Shown here piece by piece: positions 11,486 to 24,352 of a stretch of DNA of 64,000 bases (its first letter is position 1; each line of letters begins with the position of its first letter). This DNA comes from Aphrophora alni (Eukaryota; Arthropoda; Insecta; Hemiptera; Aphrophoridae): contig OY740772.1 of the NCBI GenBank assembly GCA_963513935.1, positions 98,785,340 to 98,849,339 of the forward strand. Reading direction: 5' to 3'. A program made the translations under genes and the position numbers. The notes beneath the pieces are model-generated. The model was not told the DNA's origin. It saw only the letters and a list, made by a program, of their open reading frames with translations, and searched no databases.

Positions 11486-11989
11486 GTTTATTAGTTTTCA
11501 TATACACAAATGATGTCATTAACCATATTAATATTACAAAAGTTATAGTAATACTTTTCTAATCTATTTACATTGAGTTTAACGCAACTTCTAAGAGATA
11601 AAATGAGCACTCTACGTGACACGAGAAATAATATATATGATTTTTACAGATAAACATTACATTTCCCTTGAGTGTTCGTGTATCGCTGGAAAGTACAACA
11701 AAACAAATTAATATCTGAAATATTTTGTCTCAGACATATTATTTATCCAACCTATTTCTGGAGGAGCTCTATCCTGTTAATATTTGTAACAAAATAAACG
11801 GTCCAAAAACATTGCTCAACCTATCCAACAGACCATCTATACTATCAAATACCAACCACACAAATCTAAAAGTTAGTGAAAAAGGTTAGTTCGCTAGTTG
11901 GAATTGAAAAATAAACAACGTAGGGTGTACTACTGGATTCATATAAATTACTTTTAAAATAAAAATAAAACTTACATAATTGGTGTGTT

Positions 11990-12180
11990 CTGTCATGCTG
12001 GTTACTAATCAACTCCGTCAACTTCCACTCAATCCAACCACCGTTTATTTATAGTGGGCCCTCCCTCCGCCATGCCACAAGTTGGTAAGAACCAAACTGC
12101 CCAGATTAAACTTTGCGTCCTGGTTGGGATTCTAACCCATGATCTCAAGTGCCACTGAGCTACCAAAGCACTCAGGAATA
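11990..12180 (-). mobile_element. tRNA-derived SINE
   Basis: On the minus strand the head carries an A-box-like TAGCTCAGTGGC (12162-12151) and a B-box GGGTTAGAATCCC (12138-12126; the usual C of GGTTCGA is A). These are polymerase III internal promoters from a tRNA. A unique body follows, towards ~11990, next to an A/T-rich stretch at 11955-11975. The open frame at 12029-12286 on this strand (with VAQW and SWVRIPTRTQ) is the usual in-frame reading of such a head, not a gene. No clear target duplication. Confidence 0.7.
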
Positions 12181-12404
12181 GTTTCTTTTTTTTATTAATT
12201 AATAAGTAGTAAGATTCTAATAAGACCAAATAAATCAGTAGTTGTAAAAGTATCAATGAGAAGATATGTAACATTTTATTGTGCAAGTTGCCTAAAGTTA
12301 GACTGCATTCTTACTCTTTGAATTCTGATTGAATACGTTTTTATTATTAACTGTACGCAAGAGATTTCATAGAGTAATAATCGGTTAAGACCTAAAAAAA
12401 TAAT

Positions 12405-12800
12405 GTATTAATCTCCAAATTTCATCAAAATGTTAACGAAATCAATTGAGACGATTTTGAGAAATTACATCTTTTATAACAAGTCTATGTCTTTGTCAGA
12501 TATCTTTGTTTTTATCAAAAACTCCGAATGTAAAATGGCGACATATACGTTTTATTTTGGTCTTTAGAGGTTACAATATGGTGAAATTTGATCAAAATCG
12601 TTAAAGACGATTTTTATAAAACCAGAATATTGTGTTTTTGTCTTATGAATACTGTTCAAATTTTAATAATTAACTAACTACTGTTTAACTAAATGATATA
12701 ATTGTAGTTCTTAAACGATAAATGGGGAAAGTTTGCCAAATTTTATCAAAATCGGTTCAATATTTTGAGATGAACGAATGAATAATGACTTTATTTTGAG
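12405..12800 (+). repeat. RepC copies in tandem
   Basis: The motif of a CCAAATTTCATCAAAAT-like start, then a GTTAAAG/CGATTTT-GAGAAATTACAT segment, occurs three times (about 12415, 12580 and 12735). Each is followed by TATAACA and a variable AT-rich stretch. Period is roughly 160 bp. Non-coding. Confidence 0.5.
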
Positions 12801-12839
12801 GCGAAGTTAGGTCAATTCGGTCTTCTCTTCTACTTAACC

Positions 12840-14540
12840 TCTTCTAAATAAATGGATTATTTAAAATACAATAACAACTTTAACCTAAACACAAAAGATA
12901 GCTTAAAAATTAGTAGCGGAAAAACAAACAAGAGATAATTAAAAATAAAAATTGCAAATTAACATAAAATAAATCACAATTTTAAAGTAGGAAATTAAAA
13001 CAAGTGTTGATTTCGCTTAAAAATAAATACAAAGTACAAATATGCTATCTCATATACATCATATATTTTTGTACGAAATTCTATTTTTTTTTCCACAGAG
13101 CGAATAAAGATCAGGGCACATCCATGCCATTCGTGTTATGCAACTTAGAAGATTTTGCAAAATGGACACTGCATTCGATGGATTTTTAAGGGAGTCTAAA
13201 AACAACTCGCCGATACTGTAAATGATTTGTTATACATAACTGTTCACCAGAGACGATATCTTTCCAAAACTCTGATAGGATCTCAATCCCTTTAACAAAT
13301 TGTTATGGTTATTTGAAGTACTGCATTACAGATGGGTGTTGATCACGCTAACCAATAGCTGTCATCTACAGATCTAATTGTGTCAATCATAGACCATATA
13401 ATTAAATGTCCACTAATTAAGTTCTATATTAAACGATAATGTCAAGTTCATCTGTTATTGGATAATCATTGCAATTACAATAAATCTTTTATGCAGGACT
13501 TTAATTGTCGTATCCTACTTCTTAATTTCGTTATCTGGACGAAAGTCCTTCACTTCCTGTAAGTATAATAATAAACGAACGAACTGATTTACAATAATGG
13601 TCGATATTGAGTGAGATTTTGAGAAAAATAGGCCTGATGGTTTTGGTCGATAACTTTGTTTCTATATATTATGTAAGTTTGCAGTATAGCTCAATTTATG
13701 CAGTACCAATTGCAACAATTTATAGCATTAAAATCAGTATCAAACAATTGCCTTTTCACGATAAAAAAAAGTTGATGGATGTATTATTGTACTTACCTAG
13801 CCCCATCATACAATGTAATTCGTGAAGATTCTCTAATGTGAATGACCAAAATTTGGTCTCTGGAGGTGTTTGATATTGCGGTTGGTTTAACGACTGTGAT
13901 AAAAGTGGTTGGTTTAGTAATTTAATTTAGATTGGGAAGTAGATAAAAATGAAAAATAAATGAAATGTTTAATTGACATTAATTGAAATTATTACCAACT
14001 AATAAAATGGTTTTTGATTAATTTTGCTGTCATGTTTAGCTAAGAATTAATGTCACAGTACCTTGTAGAGGCGGCGTTCCTTTCTGGTAATGTTCTGTCG
14101 TCAAGAATACTCGTGTGCACACGCGAGAACAGCTGCTCTAAACGCACAAACTAAATACAATTGTAAATCGTAAAACACATAACAAAAAGACTTGACTTCC
14201 TAATACTAAACATGACAATTGTTTATGAGTCACAATTAATGAAGTTGTTGGCCGAAATGCGTATGTAATAAAAAGGGGGGGAAAGGATTTGTATCTGCGG
14301 ATTTAGGAAGAAACACAGTTACCTGTTTTAGGTTGAAAATTGGACTGATTGAAAGAGACAAAGGATACCCCAAGAGAGCTGGAGTTCTCAGAATACCGGT
14401 TGAAACAGTTTCATGAAAATAATATTGGAGCGGGAATTTAAAAAATGTAGATATACTGAACAGGATGGTTGGAGGGAATATTACATTGAATAGAAGATCA
14501 AGGATACTACTTTCTTAACGTCGGCAACGATGTAAAATAT
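12840..14540. other. No gene recognised
   Basis: AT-rich sequence with only short open frames (13004-13189, 13607-13825) that match nothing I know and have no gene-like context. The stretch near 14090-14150 is mildly GC-richer. A GGCCGAAATGCGTA at 14250 loosely resembles the tail of a hammerhead-type motif but lacks the rest. Confidence 0.4.
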
Positions 14541-14925
14541 TAAACCTCCACTCGCTTAGCTCGTATCAGTGTCAAGCCCTCGCGGGCCTCGAAGCACATA
14601 TACTAATAACACATTTCTTGCTGAGGTCAGGATAAGATATTATTTTTTGACAATAACTTACCTAATTTTTATCGTAGAGGTATGGGGTTTGAAACTCACA
14701 CACGCAGAATAACTTTAATAACACACTAGATCTGAACAAAAACAGTTTAAAATGACCGCGATTTTAACATTTTAAATTTGATTTTTCTATAACAAATTTC
14801 ATGTTCCTATCATAATACTTGTGTCCGATATCGTATGTACGTATAGACAACGACGACCGGACGGACGGAGTTTTGATAATTAAATGTAAAGATCAGTTAA
14901 AAAATGGAGGTTGATTTGTTTGCGA
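14541..14925 (+). repeat. RepA copy (middle to 3' part)
   Basis: Includes CCTCCACTCGCTTAGCTCG, GCGGGCCTCGAAGC, TTTTTGACAATAACTT, TCGTAGAGGTATGGGG, TTTAAAATGACCGCGATTTT, CAAATTTCATGTTCCTATC and ACAACGACGACCGGACGGAC in family order. Missing the 5' third. Confidence 0.8.
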
Positions 14926-15954
14926 CTACCGAACTTCTCCTACACTTCTTATATTGGACAGTCTTTTAGACTAACGACAGGGTCCGCACTCACAAACATT
15001 GTGAGAATGTTACTCATTATAATCCACTTTCTTACCCTTGACTAACCCACCTTGCCGCTGACGTCTTAGCATTACATCAAGATGGACGGTTTTCTGTGCA
15101 GTTAAAGGCACTCTTCTGGATGTTCCCTTGAAAATGCATTTTCCTTTTCTTTTTCAAATTTAAAAAACTTCCTTCCTTACTTTAATTACTAGGGACAATA
15201 TTTATTAATTTTATCTTCAGCATCATTGCTACCAATCATCACTTCCAAGGTGCTTTCTAGAATTAATTTTCCCGTTTCGTTTTCTAGCCTCTGTCTGGCA
15301 TTTTTCCATCTGTTACACACGATTTCCAGCCATGACGAGGAGGATGAGGTGAAGCACCGATAAACCCATATCCGGACAGAAACATTAGAATTAGAATTTA
15401 CTTTACACACAGACAATTTACTTTAAAAAAATCATATATATAAATAAACATACAATAAACAATCAGAAACAAATACTTATAAATTAAAAGGAAAAACTAG
15501 GGACCTTTATCTAGACTCTTAAGACACTGGGTAGTGATGGTAGTGATTATCTTGCCATACTTTCTTATCAACTAGAATTCCTACTTCTTAAAAAATATCG
15601 CCGTCCAAAAGCTTATGTTCTAACCATTTTTGAAGAGTTGACGTCTCTTACATGTGTTTATTTCTCCTTTTCTTTTATGGTCCAATACGAGCAAGCCTCG
15701 TTCGAGGAATTACAAAAACAGCAGGTTCTGAAACTTACTTGCTATTCTTAGCGCCGCTCTTCTATATATATAGTATTTATTCCACTTCTGTACTTCTCGA
15801 ATCTGAGTGTATCCGCTCAGATATCAACCCCGTAGAGTATAATTTACCGTTAAATATCATTATGATCCGTCGTTTATTCATCCCTATTTTTTCTGATATC
15901 CACTGAAAAAATAACCAAGACAATAGTCTGCAAACCTAACCATTACTGTTGCCG

Positions 15955-16163
15955 CATCCTGGGGGAACCTAGCTGGATCTAATTCTTTTCATGTAGTCTT
16001 GGGTTATATCCTTCTCTTTCATCTGTTCTATCCGGTCTCTCTTGACCTTGTTCTTTGCCGATGCTATTAGAGTATTCGAAAAGTAGCGGTCTTTATTTAC
16101 TTTTTCTTTTTTTATAACGCGATGATGACCGAGAGGTTTTTCGCCTTTAACAACAATAAGGTA
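15955..16163 (-). repeat. RepB copy
   Basis: Reverse-strand RepB: GGGAACCTAGCTGGATCTA, TGTAGTCTTGGGTTA, CTCTCTTGACC, TATTAGAGTATTCGAA, GATGATGACCGAGAGGTTTT, and TAACAACAA at its 5' end. Confidence 0.75.
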
Positions 16164-16494
16164 AAACGAAACTGTTGTCGCTTGTCTGTAAAAGGAAGTT
16201 TACACTAGCGGGGTATATCTAAGGATAAATAATCCAATTAAACATTTAAATTATTTGGTTTACATAATGGCCTTTGTTCTAATGGTTCTTTGTTCACTTT
16301 GAAGAACTCGTCATTGATTATATTAAAAAACACATTTAACACAAGAACGTACACTGACACAAAAATAAAAACAATAAAAACACATCGAAACATGTAAGAA
16401 GCAATCAACAACGAAGTCACAAGACGGACCTAAGGTAATTAAATACAATGGTTTTGTCTGTCATTCTGTTTGTGTTTTTATAAAAACAATTTAA

Positions 16495-16720
16495 TAGGCG
16501 CCATCATGGTACTTACCCAGTTCCATCATAATACACACGAGATATTAAGCAAAAAAGTTTTAAAGAGTCACTTTTTAAATTAAATTTTTGATGAATTTCA
16601 ATAGCGTTCTATAAGAGTACACTAGATTCCCTTATTCCAAATTTCATGTTTCAAGGACAATTTTTGTGGCCGCTGCAAACGACATCGAAGTCGGGCGGAC
16701 GGTATATTGTAAATCATTGA
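16495..16720 (+). repeat. RepA copy with internal deletion
   Basis: The 5' terminus (GCCATCATGGTACTTACCC) is joined within ~60 bp to the 3' portion (AATTTCATGTTTCAAGGAC, GGGCGGACGGTATATTG). The CpG-rich middle is absent. Internally deleted derivatives like this are typical of mobile repeats. Confidence 0.7.
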
Positions 16721-16789
16721 CTTCCTCAATTATGCCCAATAATTTAAACAGGTCCTAATAAACAAAGTTACTTTCTTGAGACGTCCTCA

Positions 16790-17030
16790 ACGCCAGACGT
16801 TGTGTCGAGCACTCTTTTGGTTAATGTTTTGTCTAGAGTAGTTCTGCGACCAACGACAATGTTTCTTTCTGGACCATTTTGTAATTACACTATAGGCTGT
16901 TGATCTGCTAATGCCACAAGATGGCTTCGTTCTCATAAAAGGTAGGGATGCATCCTTTTTGATCAAGTTCTCTACACGCTCGTTGCCTTCTACACCTCTG
17001 TGTCCTGACATCTCCTTAAGAAATATAATT
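16790..17030 (-). pseudogene. LINE relic: RNase H-like domain of a non-LTR retrotransposon ORF2
   Basis: Minus-strand frame 16787-17083 contains SGHRGVEGNERVENLIKKD followed by a PF...CGIS segment. This is the C-terminal RNase H signature of Jockey/R1-type non-LTR retrotransposons (a GHxGxxGNExAD motif, here with N in place of the catalytic-region D, followed by a conserved PFCGIS-like block). In an intact element this domain would help degrade RNA template during target-primed reverse transcription. Only about 70 residues are recognisable, with no reverse transcriptase or endonuclease nearby, so it is a dead fragment. The start methionine of the frame is not biologically meaningful. Confidence 0.65.
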
Positions 17031-17089
17031 ATATATGCAAAACTTAGCAATTTATTTCTCATGTATAAGTAATATAGATGCATTTTAGG

Positions 17090-18030
17090 AATATTGTAAG
17101 TATTATATATTCTTACTTAACAACTTTACTTATACCTGTTAGACTAATAAAAACTGTGGTGTAGGTAACGCGGCATAAAAGTGAGATAAGCGAACCAACT
17201 GATTTCCTCAGCTTTTTGTTGCAAATATTATTTTTAATTTTGTAGATGGGTGGTATGGGAAAGTTAGTGCAATATTTTATATCTTTTATTTCCTTAGTTT
17301 ACATCAAAATTTGATAGTCCTTAAACTAAATTTCTTGCTCAGTTAACAAGACGACGTTCACAAGTCAACTTTTATTATTTTTGAAATGAAACTGAATAAG
17401 CTTTTTTTTATTCGAATGAATAAAGTGAAAGAAGTTGAGCAAATAAACACATTTATGTTGCTTTCTTAGGTCCTGAATATAAGAGAATATATTTTATAAG
17501 ATATATAAAACATTAACTACGCTTTCTTCATAAAGGGATTTATCACATGTCATTCATCTTGGCAGTTTGCCTCGGGACTTGGTTTTATGACTTCCATAAC
17601 AAGAATGAAGTGTCCGTTCAAATTTAATTTATGTTATATACAGTACAGAGTATTCATAAATTTGTTATACAAAAATTATAATTATGTATGAAGTAAATAT
17701 TGGGGCTCAAGTTCAAAAGTCGATAGTTAGGATACTTAAGTTTATAAAAATAAGTCTTTTTACAATTTTACATAATATTCTTGTTCTCTTCAATTATATT
17801 TTAAAACTTTTGTTAATAAACTTTAGGAATTAAGGCAAACAGAAAAGAGCCAAAATAGAATTAGTAATTTATTAGAATTAGAAATAGAATAGTAAATGAA
17901 AGGGAAGATACCCCCTACAAATATATTGAACCACAAATTGACGTCCAGCAGCAGAGAACTTATTGTCTCCGAATTTGAAGCATTTGCTAGCTCTCCTGAT
18001 TATCATTAGCTTATTTATTATCCCTATTCC
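17090..18030. other. No gene recognised
   Basis: AT-rich, with no convincing open frame, tRNA or transposon end. Confidence 0.4.
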
Positions 18031-18034
18031 TTCA

Positions 18035-18330
18035 GTTCCTTAATTGTGGTAATTTGTTCGCCCCTAGAGCACGAGATTCCTTCACACTAACGTCTTGGTT
18101 TTGAACTGTTCTTTATACCTCCAGCTCATTCAGGACTCCTGCCTAATGATGGCCTATTGGTTGTCCCTCTGGCACAGAATTTCTACCCACTAATTTCCTG
18201 ATTGTAATCTGTTAGTTGTCTTCAGCATGAGACTCCTTCATATTAACTTCTTGAATGTGGTCTGTTGGTTGTCTCTCCAGCATGAGACTCTTTTACACTA
18301 ACTTCTTGATTGTGGTCTGTTAGTGGCTGT
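18035..18330. repeat. Degenerate minisatellite, ~55-bp period, about 5 units
   Basis: Unit pattern: CAGCATGAGACTC, TACACTAACTTCTTG, TTGTGGTCTGTTGGTTGTC. The best two units are spaced 55 bp apart (AGCATGAG at 18224 and 18279); older units at ~18067, ~18122 and ~18172 are diverged. Non-coding. Confidence 0.7.
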
Positions 18331-18369
18331 GATTAAATAAGTAATATTTTGTTTCAAAATTAGCTATAC

Positions 18370-18640
18370 AACCATTCTGCACATTTTAGTGAAAAGAGAA
18401 ATTAATGACCCAAACCTGTGTCAAAACCTCAAGTTAAAAAAATATTACTGTTTAGAATTAATTGACAAAAAACAAAAATGATTTTCGAACGCCTTCATTA
18501 ATTAAAGCTCGATTTTAATCCATTTACGCTTATGATGTATAATGGCAAGAAGAAAACAAGCTTAGACGCTATTTAAATATCTTTTCATAGAATGCTTAAA
18601 TCGGTTCATAGGAGCATTATACACTCTTCTATAGCTCTTT
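18370..18640 (+). repeat. RepC copy (distal part)
   Basis: Shares TTTTAGTGA, CCTGTGTCAAAA, a TTACTGTTTAGAATTAATTG block, GCTCGATTTTAATCCA and the following segment with 2385-2690 and 58450-58720. Confidence 0.5.
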
Positions 18641-19107
18641 CAAAAAAAAGTTTTGAACAAATATGTGGTTCACTATGAAATAAAAAGAAAATGAGATGGG
18701 TTCGAAGTTGATTTGTCTACTCTGTCAGTTGTTACATAACCTCAGAGTTTCCACAGGCCTGTTTTTAAACAAATAGCTATAAGTATGCATATATTCATGA
18801 ATTTTAATTAAATTTCTAGTGAATATATTGGATTTATGGCGTTTTTAGATATAAGACAAAAGTTCTTTCAGCCATAAAATTCTTTTATAATTCCAGTAAG
18901 TCTCAAACTTCAAAAAAATGGGGGTTTTCAGGTTATGTTTCAAATAAAGACTAGAAATTTCACATGGTTTTATTCGTCAATTATAACTATTTATTTCGTA
19001 AGAACTATAAAAACGGAAATTTTTAAAAAGTAAAACAAGGTTTTACAACATATTGTTAATATCAGACTATAATATCAGGGGATCATTTTATTGTATACTG
19101 GATTGGA

Positions 19108-19337
19108 AATCCCGAGGGTACCTAGCTGGCTCTACACTTTTTTCATGTAGTCTTGGGTTAAATTCCTGTCTTTCATCTTTAGTATTAAGTATCTCTCTTG
19201 ACCAACTCTTGTTCTTTTCCGACGCTGACACTATTAGAGTGTTTAAGGGCTAGGGTTCTTTATTGTAGTTTTTCTTTTCGTTTTTGTTCATAAGGTGATG
19301 ATGACCAAGAGTTGTTTTGTCTTTAGGCAACAACAAA
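19108..19337 (-). repeat. RepB copy
   Basis: Reverse-strand RepB from AATCCCGAGGGTACCTAGC to TTTAGGCAACAAC. All family blocks are in order. Confidence 0.8.
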
Positions 19338-19894
19338 AAGAAGAAAAGCCACAGATTAAAACTATTTTATCTCTCTAATTTACAAGAGTATTTACGAGTA
19401 ATTCTTAAACATGTGTACATCGACAGTTGACAATCAGAGTTCCGAATTGCATTACCCTTAATGATTATTGCTACATGTATAAGGAGAATATAAGGGAAGG
19501 TTTTCTATTCTATACGAAGATAAATTCATTACGTTAATAGATGGAGGGGAACTACAACAGATGTCGTTAAAGATAGCATTTATCAGTTCTACCGTAGGTC
19601 TATATGATGGCGTACTAATAACCACTCTGTGCGTTATGCATGCTTTGAGGCCAAGCAGTCAAATAAATCAATTTTGTTATAAGTCAAAAAGTGAAAACAA
19701 ACAATGGATGCTGTGTAAGATAAATATTTACGTAAGTTGTGAGCTTGATCCCATAAACACGTCCTCTGCATAAATTCTATTTGATAAAAATGTAGCATTA
19801 ATGAAGAGCGGTTCATTTTTTTTTTTTTGCAAATTATTCCTGAACCTGAAACTCTTGTACTTATTATTTTGTACACGGATTTGTTTCATTAATA

Positions 19895-20290
19895 TTCAGA
19901 TTTCACTAAAATTTGAACGAAATCCGTAAAATTGATTTTGAGAAATTACGTACATGTTATAACAGCCCCATCACCAAATTTTTAGTTGTATACTGAACTA
20001 ACACAACGGCATTCTATACACTTGTTTTTTATGAATTTGTAATTTTGTGTTTTTCCTTATGTCAAATACTCCCAAATTTTTTATTATCATGAAAATTAAA
20101 AATTCCACAGATATAGACCTACAAAGTTTGATTAAAATGGGTCCACGTGTTGGGGTCCACGTGTTTGGGGTCCACGTGTTTAAAACACCCACACACGACA
20201 GTTGACAGACCGATTCATTCCGAAAACCAATTTTGAACTCAAGAAACCTTAAAACTAATATATCCGAAAAATACTTGTCATCAATTTTTT
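19895..20290 (+). repeat. RepC copy with a 3-fold 17-bp direct repeat
   Basis: TTTGAACGAAATCCGTAAAA, TTTTGAGAAATTACG and TGATTAAAATGGGTCCACG are RepC landmarks. Inside, GTCCACGTGTTTGGGG-like units repeat three times at 20141-20181, each containing a CACGTG palindrome. Confidence 0.5.
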
Positions 20291-20869
20291 GATCCATATT
20301 ATAACTTTCTCTAAACTTCTTGTATCTGAGAAATTAAAACAATGAATTGATATAGAAAAAAATATGTAATTTCTGTTACGCTAAAAACATGTCTACCTTT
20401 TCACAGTTTCATTCAACTAACAGCTGAGAAACTAACAACTTCATACACAACTGTGAAAAAAAAAACACATAGATTAAACACTATTTATGCATTGACAATG
20501 TCTAAAAATTCAGAATTAACATTGTAAATATTAAAAACTTATTCAATAAATTTATTCCGACAACGGAATCCTTTCAAACTGTCAGCCGCGAGTAAATTGA
20601 ATCATTTTCCGCTTCGGTCAATTCAATCATAAAATGAACACTTTAAACTCACTAATTGAATTTTCTAAACTGCGGAAAATATCTGAAGCGTTTATAATGT
20701 TGTTTAATAAAAAAAAAATGTTGTAAAGTCTATAATACTTCTGTTTATATGAATCAAGTTGAAAATAATTCAGAATGGAGAGTTGAAATTGGTTCGTCGA
20801 ATCTCAAAAAAACCCACCCTAGTAGATCCAGAATGAAGTGAGATTGTAAAAACATGTCAGACCGAGAAT

Positions 20870-21030
20870 ATTGTTGACTGTGTGATCAAACAGAAAGGTG
20901 TATAGAATGACCATGTAAGTAGGAGGGACTACACTAGAATGGTAACACCTGCTCGAGACAATTCATCTATCGGTAGATCCAATTTAAGAAGAGCCGAAAT
21001 TAAGATGGAACGACAACCTAGATCATGAAA
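20870..21030 (+). pseudogene. Possible LINE ORF2 C-terminal relic
   Basis: The frame at ~20985-21030 reads EEPKLRWNDNLDHE, resembling the RPKxRWxDxL motif at the C-terminus of many insect reverse-transcriptase ORFs. Upstream pieces (RMTM, then HLLETIHL) are compatible but contain stops. Evidence is limited to one short motif. Confidence 0.35.
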
Positions 21031-21059
21031 CAGACGTCAGTGACGAAAGAAAGAAGAAG

Positions 21060-21290
21060 TTTAAAATGAATTGAAAAATATATTTTATTAAATTTGATCA
21101 AAATCGTTAAAGCCAATTTTGAGAAATTTTTTTTGTTCTTATACCACTTAACCATCAAAATTTGACATATAAAAAATAGGGGAAGGGCTACATGATAATG
21201 CGCACATACCAAATTTAATCTGAATCCATGCACTCGTTTGTTCTATAGACACTTCACAGATATCATTTGAAAAATACCGGTTGTCTCATT
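21060..21290 (+). repeat. RepC copy
   Basis: ATTTGATCAAAATCGTTAAA, CCAATTTTGAGAAATTT and CACTCGTTTGTTCTATAGAC match RepC landmarks in order. Confidence 0.55.
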
Positions 21291-21299
21291 ACTGTATTA

Positions 21300-23050
21300 C
21301 CATTACGAATAGATAATGTTAATATGTGTGATTGTTCAAACATAGACGTTAAACAACCAAACGGGTCGTTGACCAAAATGTCTCGCCGTGGTCTGGAAGG
21401 TTTAAAAGTTTAAAATTAATTTTAATCGAATTTCGTAAATAAAATGTATATAATCTTAGTTAAAATAAAAAGCTGGCTTTTGACAATACTGGATGGTGAG
21501 GATTTTTTTTTTCAATTGATTTCTATTATTGTTTTTAGTTTTTTCTTATTTTACCTTTTATTGTTATTATTAATCTGAATTATGTATTTTCCTTTGTTTA
21601 GTTTTATTGTTATTGAAGTACTGTAATGATGTGAAGTTTTGTATCTTTTTACTTTTATTTGTGGAGGTATATTTAATGAGTGTTTTATTATGGCAGCACT
21701 GTCATGACTAAGTAGGTGTAGCCTGGACTTTCATAATGCGCGTTAGGGGAGTTGCAGGCGGGCGGAGAAGTCATAACTACTACCGCTGATAAACACAATG
21801 ACTCAGCTCCGTTTCGCTGTCAACGTTTGTCATGTTGTTGTCTCTTCTTATCATCTCTTATTTTGTTTACAAACAATTGAGCAAACTTTTTAACCAGAAA
21901 AAAACGTTACATAAATTTAAAAATTGGTGACTATTTTAAAAAAATGAATAGTTTTTAATTTTTATTAAATTTGGTATTTACGCTCATATTTATAAACAAT
22001 TAGACAGTTTCTAACGAGAAAAATCGTTATATAAATTTCAAATTATGAATTAAAATTTATTACCTTGTCTGGTGATGTAGCAGTCGTTGTTTTGGTTACC
22101 GCGCTTTCAATCTCATAGGGTCTTTGGTAAATCACTATTTATTAATACATAAAAAACACACAAACACTAACACTATACAACATTATATATTGCCACGTTT
22201 TATGGGTTGTTAAAAGTTTTAAGACACTATATCATTATTTTGGAAAAACTAACTCGGCAAGAGCTAAGTTTCCAATTAATAATTCAAAACGTATTAAAAT
22301 CAAAACATTAACTCTAACTTTCTACCTGATGTTATCACCTTTCATCACATCACAACAAATCAATGTTTTTTTAATGTACGTATAACCACGAAACGCACGT
22401 ACAAAACTCACTACAAGACTGAACAGAGTGTTTCCCCCACTACATCAACCGGCCTAGAGACGACTGCGCATCTCAATGATAGAGGTCACGCTACATCTTA
22501 TGAACTGTACTTGTCAGATATCCTCAACACAGCCTTTCACTTTAGAGATATCACTAAACAGATACAAGTTAATCGTTTTTATTTTTAGTTAAATTAGTAT
22601 AGTGTTTTTATTTGTACTCTATTATTGTTTTGGTTCGTATTTTCTTTTTGTTTATGATTGAGTGTACTTACTAATTTCATTTTGTGTGTGTGTTTGATAA
22701 ATAAATAAAATATACCGACTATTACAGTTTCAGATTCCAGGAATAAATTATCCTAAAGCTGCAGAAACCCTAATACATTTTAAGTGCTTACAAATATGTA
22801 TTGTATAAACCAGTTACCTAAATTCAACGTTCTTCTGACCTAAGTTGTATTATGAATAAAATACAAAGTCTTGTAAATCAAATGCGTTAAAGCTTTTTAT
22901 AGCCAGGGATTTGCTTCTGAATAATGTAAAACTTTGCCTTGAAAAGAAAAACCTTCATAAATGTATGATAATGACGAGCTCTCATCTCTACAACCCGTTA
23001 AAGAAACGTATATTTTTAGATTTACATTTTATCAAATGAATGTTTTTACT
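21300..23050. other. No gene recognised; GC-richer blocks at ~21700-21850 and ~22380-22500
   Basis: No coding region supported. Segments ~21862-21930 and ~21985-22050 are a diverged duplication (TACAAACAATTGAGCAAAC / TATAAACAATTAGACAGTT, then CGTTACATAAATTT / CGTTATATAAATTT). The two GC-richer blocks flank it, which might mark an old LTR-like or MITE element; I could not find matching ends. Confidence 0.35.
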
Positions 23051-23070
23051 CGATGATGTTACTTTTTTCT

Positions 23071-23113
23071 TTGTCGTTTAAAGGTGAAAAACTCCCGGTC
23101 ATCATTGTCTTAA
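23071..23113 (+). repeat. RepB 5' fragment
   Basis: TTTCTTTGTCGTTTAAAGG followed by CTCCCGGTCATCATTG, then an abrupt switch to RepA. Confidence 0.6.
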
Positions 23114-23119
23114 AACAAG

Positions 23120-23832
23120 TTGATCAGTGCCATCATTGTACATCCCCTGACTCATCCTATAATGTAATACAAACATATCCTTTAAATGCAGTACCACAAA
23201 GTTACTTTCTTCGATCTTGTCATTAGATGAAGAGGTGTTTGTTTAAAACAGTTTTTACACAGACTTTCTAAACCTCGTAATTGGGTATATCTCTACTTTT
23301 TTGACGTCGACTAGGGCTTAACGGGCCTCATAGATGTCTATATATTAAAATGTCCCCACTCGCTTATATCGGTGATGCTGACTTCGTGTCCAGTCAAATT
23401 TGTTTACGTAGGTTTGGATTCAAAATTACATTTTTGACAATAACTTCTCTATTTGTCGTAGTAGAGAGGTGAAGTTGGAAGATGCAGAATTGAAATCTCC
23501 AAATTTGTATTGAATTTAGTATGTTATAACTCGAATAATACACGAAATATGAACCAAAAACGAAATTAAAATGGCAGGCATTTTGAAACTTTCAATTCGT
23601 ATTTCAGAATTTCAATAGGACACTTATTAGCTCGATATAGTCTCATATAGCAAATTTTATGTATGTATGATTTTTGAGGCCGCTATCATACTTAGAGACG
23701 GACGGTATGTCGAAAAACTTTTTTTGTTTCATGAGGTCACTGAAACCTTAAAATTAAAATTTAAAAAACAAATCGAATTTTTTTACGATTACTAAATTTA
23801 CCCTATACTTCGTATACTGGGTGAGTATAAAA
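23120..23832 (+). repeat. RepA copy, near full length
   Basis: Runs from the 5' TGTAATACAAACATATCC block through GTTTAAAACAGTTTTTACAC, TTTTGACGTCGACTAGGG, the CpG-rich middle (shortened), TTTTGACAATAACTTC, CGTAGTAGAGAGGTGAAG, AAATGGCAGGCATTTTG and GAGACGGACGGTATGTCG to the terminal ACTTCGTATACTGGGTGAG. Confidence 0.8.
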
Positions 23833-23861
23833 TTTAAAAATAAAATAAAAGCCAAATAGCA

Positions 23862-24010
23862 TCTGGGTCTAAAGAGAACACGTGTTGGTCAAGAGTAGTC
23901 TGATTGGAAAGATGAAAGAGAGGGATCTAACTCAAGATAACTGTATATGAAAATAAGGTGTAGATCCAGCTAAAGTCCTCGGGATTGCCATGCCCTTCTC
24001 CTATAAGTTG
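23862..24010 (+). repeat. RepB copy (3' part) directly downstream of RepA
   Basis: AAAGAGAACACGTGTTGGTC, GGAAAGATGAAAGAGAGGG and GGTGTAGATCCAGCTAAAG. The order RepA then RepB also occurs at 33.9-34.5 kb. Confidence 0.7.
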
Positions 24011-24189
24011 CATTATAAAATATATATGCGTGATGACTACACTTCTCTAATTATATACAATTTTCGTCTTACACAATCGATTTGCTACCAAGTTGAATTT
24101 ACATCTAATCGAACACTCATACTAAGTTTAAAATTGTCGACCACCATCTTGGATTTGAGTTGGGATTTTTCAAGTTATTGACTCATTGT

Positions 24190-24352
24190 CCTCGAATAGT
24201 TTTCTAGTATCAGAGTTGGAAAAGAACAAGAGTTGGTCAAGTCAGGAACGATGAAAGAGAGGGGTTTAACCTAAGACTACATGATAAAAAGACGTAGATC
24301 CTCCCAGGATCCCTCGTAACTACATTCCCATACTTTAGTGAACTCTTGATGG
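24190..24352 (+). repeat. RepB copy (3' two-thirds)
   Basis: CTCGAATAGTTTTCTAG, GGAAAAGAACAAGAGTTGG, GATGAAAGAGAGGGGTTTAA and GATCCCTCGTAACTACA, ending near TTTAGTGAACTCTTGATGG. Confidence 0.7.

Noticed and set aside
12029..12286. Minus-strand 85-codon frame with VAQW and SWVRIPTRTQ
   Set aside because: This peptide pattern is the in-frame reading of a tRNA-derived SINE head and body, not a gene.
14245..14270. Additional hammerhead motif (GGCCGAAATGCGTA)
   Set aside because: Lacks the CTGANGA core and has GAAAT instead of GAAAC with no pairing stem.
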